From Anastrepha obliqua (Eukaryota; Arthropoda; Insecta; Diptera; Tephritidae): DNA of 64,000 nt. The notes beneath the pieces were generated by a model. It searched no databases. It had not been told where the DNA came from and worked only from the letters and a program-made list of their open reading frames with translations. The stretch covers positions 121,551,879-121,615,878 of the forward strand of contig NC_072896.1 in the NCBI RefSeq assembly GCF_027943255.1, in the 5' to 3' direction. Position numbers and translations under genes: made by a program. How positions within the stretch are numbered: the stretch's first letter is position 1; every line of letters begins with the position of its first letter. Positions 55,396-64,000 of the stretch are shown here, piece by piece.

Positions 55396-57393
55396 TAGTC
55401 CAGTCAAAAGAGACAAAAACAATAGCCAACTAAGTAATTTTAGGAGAATGCGAGTTTATGGTTTTGTATGTAAAACCCATCACTGTGAACTTAAATTTGA
55501 GTTTTCGGGGTCGGGGGTTGTGTCCCGCGGCCGCCATCTTGGAAATAAGGGTGCAACTGGTTTTTGCGATTATCTCGTGAATTTCGAAAGTTACGAAAAT
55601 TTTGTAAAATACTTTTTTGTGGATAATAATATTATCTACAACTTTCATTCAAAACTTTTTATTGTAAAATTAATAATAAAAAAGTTATAAACAAAATTAC
55701 GCGAAAAATTAAGGGATGAATTGTTTTAAAGCGTAATAACTTTTTTTTATTGATTTTATGGAAAATATACATCAGAGCTTTTTTATAGAGCATTCTTTTG
55801 TGCACATTCTTGTCTACAAGTTTTTTCCGCTATCTTTATTTAGTCGTATGATTTTGAGCTGTTAAGCGGAGCAACCAATACATTAGCGAAGCGCGTACAT
55901 GATTACACAGGCCGACAAAATTTAACCAACATTCAGACCCAGAAACCAGACTATATATTTCCGAAGGTTTATGATGCGCTGAATCCAAATCTGGCCTCAG
56001 AATTGCTCTATCAGCTCTGGTTTTCGAGATATCCTAACCTAAAAGTGCAAAAAACACCATTTTTGCCCATATTTAAGGTTATGTAACCTTGCAGATCTTT
56101 TCTTTCACCAAAATTAAAGGATGGTATCTTTAAATACAAGCCTTCTTTTTTCAAATGGCGTTTTGTTTGCTCAAATATCATTTTTTTTTCGCAGAGATAT
56201 CGCATTTTGAAATTTTCATGTTTCGTAATTTTCCTACACCTGAAAATCGATTAAGATAACATAGACATGATATAGTCGATTACTAATTTTCTTGAATTGA
56301 GTCTTATTTTTCTTAAAATTTTGTCTCACACCATAAGTGTGCTAACTCACCACACCCCTACACTATCTAACCTTTGGGTACTGAGTCACACACATCCCTA
56401 ACCCCTAGAAACCACCCCTATCATACCGCGAGCAGGCTAACCCACTTAACCGTGGGCTTAGCCATAAACTCCAAATTTACATACTATTTCAGGCCCTCAA
56501 ACCCAAGAAAATTAGTAATCGACTATATCATGTCTATGTTATTTTAATCGATTTTCAGGTGTAGGAAAATTACGAAACATGAAAATTTCAAAATGCGATA
56601 TCTCTACGAAAAAAAAATGATATTTGAGCAAACAAAACGCCATTTGAAAAAAGAAGGCTTGTATTTAAAGATGCCATCCTTTAATTTTGGTGAAAGAAAA
56701 CATGTGCAAGGCTACATAACCTTAAATATGGGCAAAAATGGTGTTTTTTGCACTTTTAGGTTAGGATATCTCGAAAACCAGAGCTGATAGAGCAATTCTG
56801 AGGCCAGATTTGGATTCAGCGCATCATAAACCTTCGGAAATATATAGTCTGGTTTCTGGGTCTGAATGTTGGTTAAATTTTGTCGGCCTGTGTAATCATG
56901 TACGCGCTTCGCTAATGTATTGGTTGCTCCGCTTAACAGCTCAAAATCATACGACTAAATAAAGATAGCGGAAAAAACTTGTAGACAAGAATGTGCACAA
57001 AAGAATGCTCTATAAAAAAGCTCTGATGTATATTTTCCATAAAATCAATAAAAAAAAGTTATTACGCTTTAAAACAATTCATCCCTTAATTTTTCGCGTA
57101 ATTTTGTTTATAACTTTTTTATTATTAATTTTACAATAAAAAGTTTTGAATGAAAGTTGTAGATAATATTATTATCCATAAAAAAGTATTTTACAAAATT
57201 TTCGTAACTTTCGAAATTCACGAGATAATCGCAAAAACCAGTTGCACCCTTATTTCCAAGATGGCGGCCGCGGGACACAACCCCCGACCCCGAAAACTCA
57301 AACTTAAGTTCACAGTGATGGGCTTTACATAATAAAACCATAAACTCGCATACTCCTAAAATTACTAAGTTAAATCTTCTTTTGACTGGACTA
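55396..57393. mobile_element. 2-kb palindromic (foldback) transposon with TTA target duplication
   Basis: The arms 55396-56294 and 56504-57393 (about 890-900 bp) are near-perfect inverted copies around a 209-bp C-rich loop. The tips are TAGTCCAGTCAAAAG and its complement. TTA occurs at 55393-55395 and 57394-57396. Removing the element plus one TTA restores the RNase H reading of the host LINE. A 3-bp TTA/TAA duplication is typical of PIF/Harbinger-type elements, but no transposase is present and the family is not established. Mirror-image 64-codon frames (56011-56205 and 56593-56787) exist only because of the symmetry. Confidence 0.9.
56295..56503. other. Loop of the palindromic element
   Basis: A 209-bp unique centre, C-rich on the plus strand (CACCACACCCCTACACTATC). 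It has no long open frame. Confidence 0.8.
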
Positions 57394-57990
57394 TTAACAT
57401 TTTTTTTCGATAGAGCTGCGATCCAAATTGGGAAACTTCTGTAAAGAGGAGATCAAATATGTTGGGTGTGCAAGTAACATTTCTCTGATCTGGGTTTCAG
57501 AACATTGGAACATGGAGGAAAATGAAATTTCTGGTCTCAGAGACCTCCTGCGGATCAGCGGCATCCCCCTAATCGTTATTACGGAATAATTACACAACTT
57601 ATTTCTCAAGAAAGCGCAGTAAAGATGGATCTCCATTTTTTCATGTACTATTTCGAAACTCTTTGGCCCTAGTACAATAGACGAAGGACTCAGAAAGTCT
57701 TCGGGTCTCGACGCCATTGAAATCCCAAATTCGTATTTGGCTGCATTTACTAGACATACGATCGACATACGCGCAGAGAAGCCAGATTTACGATTTAACT
57801 CTTCATTGCAAAAGCTGTTGGGACCTTGCAGAGAAGGAGCCTGTTAAGCGTTTTTTCTATAAATGTCCGGGTTTGGCAGCTAGATGATTAAAGATACTGA
57901 GTGCTCCTTTCTTCGACAACCTAGGGCAGTGCTCCAAAGCGGCGCTTTAGTGCTACTTGGGGAGTGTCAGTCTGGCGCTTCAACCATTTC
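57394..57990 (+). mobile_element. Family delta non-LTR retrotransposon, right part (RNase H to 3' tip)
   Basis: FFSIELRSKLGNFCKEEIKY and NISLIWVSEHWNMEENEISG (to about 57530) correspond to the SDSQAAIKALG and WVPGHRNIEGNEIAD blocks of RNase H. A degraded stretch follows. Then CKSCWDLAEKEPVKRFFYKC and PGLAAR correspond to the family delta knuckle also seen at 49560-49810. The protein frame is broken many times. Confidence 0.75.
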
Positions 57991-58437
57991 ACCTACCTAA
58001 CTATCTTTGTCAATAGCTAAAAAGACAAACTAATTTTTGAAAATTTTTAGAATAGTTATCACACAAAAAAAAAATTTGTTTAATGATATGAGGTATTAAG
58101 CACTTGAGCAAATATCATAAATTCAAAGATATATCAAGTAGCCATTTTAACTGTCAGCGCTTGGTTTAAAACTCATTGATGATTTTTATTTTAGAGGTCA
58201 TAACTGAAAAAAAAAAAAATTGAATCTTGAACGAACATTTAAAAAAGTGAACGTACAAGCTGAAAATATAAAAAATGTTTTTCAAAATAAACTCGAATAT
58301 CTCGAAAACAGTTAAGTTTCGGTCAGTATGTCATTTAGCGAAATTAATCACTAATTAGCTAAATAATAATGTCCCTAAGTACCCAGAACAATTTCCGGTA
58401 GCTCCGTATGATTCTGTTTGCTTGGGCCATCCTAATG

Positions 58438-59253
58438 CGTGCACCCACCCATTTGAATATTGATAAAGCTCTTCAGCCTTTCATTGCCACATCCCAATTA
58501 AAGTTACGGCATTTACCAGCCCAGATATTCCGCTAGTTTTGCTTTGTGCTAAAAAACTTATGTATTTGTTTATTGTTTTGCTATATTTGTGTTATTGTTG
58601 TTGTTGCTGTCAGTTGCACTGGATTTGAATGTTTAGCGCCTTCGCGCACTTATCGCGCCATTGAGAGAAACTTTGACTTCAATAGTTTTGTGCGACTCTT
58701 GTCAGTAACATCGCTTTTCTATTGTAAACTTTTATTCATATCAGGCCAATTCATTTCATTTAGGCATTCAGAGTGCCACAGAAGCTGGAAATTTCTAATG
58801 TCTCCCATTTCATAATTTATTCATCGGTATATGTGCGAGTTTTTGTACGAGTAATTCAAGTTAATAACTAAAGTTTAAATATACTTTCCGTCATTATTTG
58901 TATGAAATTTCCTACTCAAATGCCTCTTTGTTCTGTGAAAAATATTTTTCTTTGAAAGACGTGTTTCGTGGTTTTATTTTTCCACTAAATTATGTTAATG
59001 TCAAAGTGATAAGGCTCAAGAGTTTTACTAATTTTGGCAGACCCTTCTATGACTTCTATGAGTGGCAGTCAATAACCCTGCTACGAGTACCACTTACATA
59101 GTATTTAATGGGTGCTCTTTTAGGCACACAGAAATTTCGGTATATCTTTTAAACCAGCTGATCGAGTGGGGAATTTTTACATATTTCACTTCATTATACT
59201 CTGAAAAATGACCAGGCGAAGCTTTACAGCCCAATAAGCTATTCTCTAATGTT
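58438..59253. other. No recognisable gene
   Basis: Frames at 58546-58815 and 58898-59101 are T-rich and show no domain. A GTTGTTGTTGCTGT run occurs near 58595. Confidence 0.5.
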
Positions 59254-59255
59254 TA

Positions 59256-59486
59256 CAAGGCGGAGTAAAATTAATCATCTTATCGGAAGATTCATAATTT
59301 TTGCAAATGGCGCCGCACGTCAATCATATTTCACACTTGGAAACCCCGTCAGTTGCAGTATCTAAACACAAAAGCAATTGGTACTCCTCAAAAGTCAAAA
59401 TAAAAATTTCCATCACTCAATGTATTTATTTTATTTTGTAAAAAAGTTATTCAAAAACAGGACTGATGATTAATTTGGCACCAGCG
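59256..59486. mobile_element. TA-flanked MITE with CAAGGTGGCGC ends, copy 3
   Basis: About 231 bp, in the opposite orientation to copy 2. The left end is CAAGGCGGAGTAAAATTAAT, preceded by TA (59254-59255). The right end GATTAATTTGGCACCAGCGT is diverged and lacks the second TA. The interior ATCGGAAGATTCATAATTTT and TTGCAAATGGCG is the complement of copy 2. Confidence 0.8.
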
Positions 59487-59559
59487 TTTGAAATCGAATA
59501 TTTTTTTGTCTGTATGTCTATCCTAAAGCATTCATCCTTATATTATTATCATTACTATT

Positions 59560-60800
59560 ACTCATTGCTGTCGTGCAGATTAGAGGCGCATAGTGGCGAA
59601 ACCAAAGATGGTCAATGTTGTCGGTTATTCGCTTTTGCCTTGATCCGGGACTACCTTTGGTTATCATCGACTGCTAAATACTCGTCAAAAAGGCTAAGTC
59701 GGTATGTTCCTTTAAGCCGTCTTCTGCAGCGATGTCCTTGAGGATTCCAGTATAATGCTGTTCCTCTTGTTTCGTTATCTGGTTTGCGAATGGTGTGTCC
59801 AAGTCATCTCCGTTTCTTTGCTAGTATTTCAATAGTAATGGGTTTTTGTCCGCTTTTCGCGAGGAGTTATTCGTTTGAAATCCTATTCCCAGGCCAGCGT
59901 ATGCGCAAGATTGTTCTGAGACAACAATTAACAAATGATTGTAAGCTTTGCGTGGTAGACGCTAATACAAGCCAAGTTTCACAACCGTAGAGAAGAACTG
60001 ATTTCATATTTCAATTAAAAATCCTTACTTTTGTGCGTTTTGTCAGTTGTATCAGTACCAGGCAAATGCCCCTTTGGCTTTTTTAATACTTGAACTTATA
60101 TCAGTCATCGTTCCGCCATCTGGTGTATCTGGCTTCCTAGGTAGGTAAATGTGTCGATGCTTTCGATTTGTTCACTGTGTTCTGTAAAATTGTGTGTCTG
60201 CGAGGTGTGGATTTGCATGGATTCAGTTTTACCTGCATTTATACGTAGACCGACGCGCTCTGCGTGCAAACTGCGGTCATCAAGTTTCTTCTGCATGTGT
60301 CTGCTCTAGTGTGAGAGGAGGGCAATATCGTCAGCATAGTAGAGGTCTTTTAGATGTTCCATACTTACAGGATTCCAGAGAATTCATTTTCCAAGGCTGG
60401 TATCAAGAGCGTTATTGAGCACATCATCAAGTACCAATAACAATAACAGAGGCGATAGTACGCAGCCTTGCTTAACTTCGGCTACTGGCTGGATTCGCTC
60501 GAATAGAGCACCGTCATGCAGAAATCAGCGATGATTCTAAGAGTTGCTATTTGATCTACGCATGCTTTGTGCGATCTTAAACCAGCCTGCTGTCAGCTGT
60601 CCTAATTTTACTTAGAAATTTGAGAGATACACATAACAAAATAATGTCCCTCCAGTTCTTACATTCGGTAGCGGACCCTCTTTTAGAACTTTTACAAGCA
60701 TACCCTGCATCCAATCTGATAGTAACTCTTCTATTTCCCATATCGTCAGGAATAGATGGAAAAGAATATATCTGATATTTTTAGATCTACTTTTTTTCAC
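59560..60800 (-). pseudogene. Non-LTR reverse transcriptase and tail, family beta copy 2
   Basis: From 60800 leftward: YILFHLFLTIWEIEELLSDW, MQGMLVKVLKEGPLPNVRTG (start of RT), RSHKACVDQIATLRIIADF, the SPLLLLL-like and YADD region (decayed near 60320-60440), ERVGLRINAGKTESMQIHTS (60200-60260), IESIDTFTYLGSQI, then NMKSVLLYGCETWLV-like residues (59950-60010), RWPGNRISNE, RRLGHTIRKPDNETRGTALY, WNPQGHRCRRRLKGTYRLSL and the tail near 59600. Domain order from fingers to the C-terminal GHT.RKP block is complete, but many stops and frame changes are present. Same family as 12578-13225. Confidence 0.85.
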
Positions 60801-62209
60801 TTCATCCTATAACAATGGAATTTTGATGTATTGCTGTAGATAGAAATGGATGAGAACCCACTTCGTGGTGCTGAAATCGGAATAAATATAATATTTGTAA
60901 AAGTCGTATTATGGTCCGATTTGGTTTGTATTCGAATTTGTATCACTTATATGAAAATTTAAACTTTTACGAAAAATAGATCCGCTAGAAGTCGCTGAAG
61001 TCGAAATATTTTTGAAAAAAATGTTACCATCTCAAATAGAGTAACTACTGCTGTGGTCGAGATTCAGTGCATACAAATGGGTCGAGATTCAGTGCATAAA
61101 TGAAAATGCGACACTTTTTGTATACAGGAAAGTTTGAAATTGCTTATAGAAAATTTATTTGATAAATTTCTTGCTCTTATTGCAAACCAAATAATGCCAA
61201 TCAATGACAGGGTTAGCTGGCGAGCCGAGTTTTGATTGGAGAGAGAAGAAGAAGTAAGTCGCTTGAACTCGGCTGTGTGCATCGTACATAAATACAAGTA
61301 AAAACACTCTTTTGTTTAATATTTTTTTAACAGGCCTTCAAGGTGTGAGTCTTACGGGCACCTCAGTGTGTAATAGTGTTAGTGAATCGTCTTTTTGCTT
61401 TAGCCTATTGGCGAGTTTGCTACGCCAAATAAGCATTTTTATGGTAACTTTAAAAACAATAGAATATCAACAAAAAGGAAAAAAAAATGCAAAATACAGA
61501 ATTATATCCTTGACTTGGAAATATATTATTTAATATATTTTCAATATATTTTGAATATATTTTTTATACATTTTTAATATATTTCTTAGCTATGATAAAA
61601 GTTACTTTTTTCTACTTTTTGATACGATTTTCTATGAAATTTAATAATTTTTTTTTATGGAACTCTGTGACATAATCTTTTATGTAGCGCTTTGAATCAG
61701 GTGATCTCAGCTGTGGACATTTTTTGACGACCAGCTGGATCTGTACAATGGCTCTCTGCGCAAATACGTCTAATTTATTAATTTTGTATACTAAGTTTGA
61801 TACAATCATTGTATTCACACAGGAATATTTTCATATTAATTAGTTCGTTAAAATTAACGCGATTAATTCATTTTTCCTTGACCTAAAATTCTTTTAATAC
61901 AGCCAGTCAAAAATCTAGCGCACCTTAAAATTATGACATTTTTGACTTCTTTTCGTTTCTTATTTTAAATTTAGTATAGTTTTTATAAAATTATAGGTAA
62001 TTCTGTAACAAATATTATAAGAAAGTGATTTCCTGACGGTGTTGGACATATTTTTCTCCATTCGTGCGAAGACTCGTCAGAGAAAAATATTACCAAAAAT
62101 CAAGTCTGGAGTGGTTGAATATTTCCCCTGAAATAATCCTAATTAGTGACCAGCACCGTTTTATTACCACTGTCTCGTGTGGTGATGTCTCTTTTTTTTT
62201 TGGTTTTGT
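60801..62209. other. AT-rich DNA without a recognisable gene
   Basis: An AATATATTTT-rich run at 61525-61590 and CAGCCAGTCAAAAATCTAGC near 61901-61920 stand out. The latter looks like a transposon end but no partner was found. The frames are short. Confidence 0.5.
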
Positions 62210-62538
62210 GTTTTCAAGTCAAATCCATTACGTGAGGTCCAAGTATAACAGCAAATCCTTTATCTCGATGTCTGAGATGTCCTTAATTTGCTGCAAGAAA
62301 GGCTTGAACGGCAAATGGGATTGAAGGGGAGGTTGAGTTTGGCTGCATGATGCCGCACTTTTCAATGACCTGTAAGGGTTGCAGTGATGCGTCAGATGTT
62401 TGGTTGAGAACATCCTAACAGGTGATTTATCCTTTGGATTTTGTATGACGGGCATGTGTTTTTTGTTGTAATACATGTAGTTAATTGCTTTCACCTTCTT
62501 TCAGCTAAAGCATGATAGTGTGAAGCAATGGATGCTTT
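62210..62538 (-). mobile_element. Non-LTR retrotransposon (family epsilon), C-terminal tail
   Basis: Continues on the minus strand from the part beyond the foldback element. Pieces in sequence are KASI-CFTLSCF, CPSYKIQRINHLLGCSQPNI, then LTGH*KVRHHAAKLNLPFNP and ICRSSL (the TGHC...H...C tail), and near the end DISDIEIKDLLLYLDLT. Frames are broken. Its right edge GGATGCTTT is one copy of the target duplication of the inserted foldback element. Confidence 0.75.
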
Positions 62539-63196
62539 GGGTTGGGTACGTAATGCTGTATGATACAATATTCTGTTTACAAAATACTGTATACAAAATT
62601 CTGTATTTCAGAATTCTGTATACAAAATTCTGTATTTCAGAATTCTGTATTATAGAATTCTGTATACGAAATTCTGTATTTCAAAATTCTGTATTGACGA
62701 AATTTTGTATTGACAAAATTCTGTATTGACGAAATGCTGTAAGTAAATGATAAGAAATTCAACAAATTTTATAAAAAAAGTGCGCACTTTTTTTCTTCAG
62801 TTTCAATAGAATCCACCGTATTTTTGCGTAGAACTCCTTTTTGCGTGGGCGGCCTTCGGCCGCGCTTCAAAAAAATAACCCTCATCAGTCCAACTCCGGC
62901 TACGCAATCTACCGTATTTTTGCGTAGAACTCCTTTTTTCGTTGAGTTTTGTCAACACAAAATTTTTTCAATACAGAATTTTGTTAATACAGAATTTCGT
63001 CAGTACAGAATTTCGTCAGTACAGAATTTCGTCAATACACAATTTTGTCAATACAGAATTTTGTTAAGACAGTACAGAATTTTGTTTTTACAGAATTTTT
63101 TAAATACAGAATTTTGTCACTGCAGAATTTTGTTACGTTAATTTACAGTATTTCGTACAAAAAGAATTTTGATATACAGCATTTTGTAGGGATCCC
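62539..63196. mobile_element. Foldback-type transposon with tandem-repeat arms and 9-bp target duplication
   Basis: A 658-bp element. The left arm (about 62539-62745) is made of repeated AATTCTGTATTGACGA-like units. The right arm (about 62945-63196) consists of the complementary TACAGAATTTCGTCA-like units. A ~200-bp centre separates them, containing two direct copies of ACCGTATTTTTGCGTAGAAC. The outermost 23 bp of the two ends match at 16 positions without gaps. GGATGCTTT flanks it at 62530-62538 and 63197-63205. Arms of short tandem repeats with a 9-bp duplication are the known features of Drosophila FB elements. There is no coding capacity. Confidence 0.88.
62814..62940 (+). repeat. Direct repeat in the foldback centre
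   Basis: ACCGTATTTTTGCGTAGAAC followed by TCCTTTTT occurs at about 62816-62843 and 62910-62937, with GGCGGCCTTCGGCCGCGC, a GC-rich palindrome, between the two copies. Confidence 0.85.
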
Positions 63197-64000
63197 GGAT
63201 GCTTTTATTGTGTTGAGTGATGTGGCTACTGTTAGCGCCTCTGCTAAGTCTAGTGTCGAACCTTTTCTTCCTAGCTCATCCGCTATCTCATTACCCCGTA
63301 TGTTCCTGTGACCGGGAACCCATATCACATCTCCTCTCTATACTGTAAGACTAATTTGGATGAAATGGAGTTGGAGTCTAAGGTCTTTATAGCTGTTTGA
63401 CTGTCTGAGAAGATAGCTACTCTTGCACCAACTTCCTGATAGAGTTTTAGTCATTTGAATGATTCTCTGATCGCTAAAGTTATGTCTGGAGCACGCTGGC
63501 ATAGTCAGGAAGACGAATTGACTGAGATGGAAGCCAGCTCTCCCACCCCAGTTTATCTTAGAACCATCGGTATAGATTTCGATATCGTATCTTCCAGTCA
63601 CCTCCCTTTGCTCCATTCGGCTCTCGGTAGAAAACTTACCGTAAAGTCTTTCTTGAAGTTAAGGTAGGGGACTGTGCAGCCCGATCTGTTTTTGAGCAGC
63701 GAGGGTCCCTGTAGGAGGATCTTACTGTAACGGATGTACGGTTGTCCAGCTTCCTATGCCTCTGAGTCTCACCGCGCTGCAATCATCAGTTTTTCTCGGG
63801 TTTACACTTGAACCACAGTCCGCGGCCCAATTGCTGAGTAATACCAGAGCTCCTTCTATAATCTCACTAATTGTGGTTGGAAAAATTCCTGAAACCATAA
63901 TCACTATGTCGTCCGCGTACCCCACTAGAGTTCTGAGTCTTTTCAAACTTGTACTTTCTTAAAACAAAATATAATGGGCTATCAAACTGAGTACTAAATT
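63197..64000 (-). mobile_element. Non-LTR retrotransposon (family epsilon), RT palm and RNase H
   Basis: From 64000 leftward: RTLVGYADDIVIMVSGIFPT (an intact YADD catalytic box, 63880-63930), ISEIIEGALVLLSNWAADCG, SSVNPRKTD, then after a deletion DIEIYTDGSKINWGGRAGFH (start of RNase H), pieces of its middle, and at 63230-63328 MIWVPGHRNIRGNEIADELG with RKGSTLDLAEALTVATSLNT. The thumb between YADD and RNase H is shortened. The element runs off the window on the right, so its 5' part lies outside. Confidence 0.88.

Larger units (their letters stand above)
54165..58437. mobile_element. Outer short-TIR element containing a nest of other elements
   Basis: CATTAGGGTGGCC at 54165-54177 (preceded by TA) and GGCCATCCTAATG at 58425-58437 are inverted repeats with one mismatch in 13. 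Between them, 54178 to about 54375 and about 58000-58424 are AT-rich non-coding sequence. The middle is a LINE with its own insertions. Removing the LINE leaves roughly 640 bp, a plausible MITE size. The TA on the right is not conserved (CG), so target duplication is unproven. Confidence 0.5.

Noticed and set aside
56011..56787. Two identical-looking 64-codon proteins on opposite strands
   Set aside because: They are mirror copies within the arms of the palindromic element, with no domain and no other coding evidence.
55396..57393. Assembly artefact (false inverted duplication)
   Set aside because: The arms differ at scattered positions, end at tidy inverted tips, and are bracketed by a TTA duplication that restores the LINE frame.
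62560..63180. A CRISPR-like array of regularly spaced repeats
   Set aside because: The repeats are contiguous short units in inverted arms of a eukaryotic foldback element, without unique spacers.

Overview
This window is eukaryotic and reads as repeat-dense dipteran DNA, most likely from a tephritid fruit fly. The evidence is the set of insect-type transposons and LINEs, CAA/CAG-type trinucleotide runs, AT-rich spacers, and many short disabled reading frames with no conserved host exon. The tephritid placement is inference from the overall repeat style, including a tRNA-derived SINE, and was not tested. I found no host protein-coding gene, tRNA gene, rRNA or CRISPR array that I could support. 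Almost every recognisable coding signal belongs to a decayed mobile element.

Layout from left to right. 1-1170 holds a broken mariner and 1400-1990 a LINE tail. 3781-4560 is an A-rich tract with a 211-bp tandem duplication. 9150-13562 carries RTE-like, RNase H-bearing and other non-LTR fragments, a small TA-flanked MITE and a SINE. 13563-15610 looks like low-copy DNA. 15640-18210 is a Tc1-like transposase gene split at one TTAA by two TTAA elements, a 715-bp MITE and a deleted piggyBac. 19544-21188 is a second TTAA MITE split by a Tc1/mariner-type transposon. 25333-26067 is a third possible one. 28467-31189 is another piggyBac, itself split by a 979-bp Helitron. 31.2-44.8 kb mixes low-copy DNA with mariner, SINE and LINE fragments and a long (TCTGTC)n array grown inside a LINE tail. 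44.8-51.6 kb contains three more copies of the Tc1/mariner-type transposon and an R1-like LINE. 54165-58437 is a layered nest: a short-TIR element, then a LINE, then a SINE and a 2-kb palindromic element. The window ends with a LINE (62210-64000) split by a foldback-type element.

The best-supported novelties rest on exact boundaries read from the sequence. They are a 658-bp foldback element with tandem-repeat arms and a 9-bp target duplication, a 1,998-bp near-perfect palindrome with a TTA duplication, two unrelated piggyBacs sharing one layout of three hairpin palindromes, and two TTAA elements abutting on one shared TTAA. Sequence similarity and domain calls were made by eye. No database search was run, so family and clade names are provisional where the entries say so.
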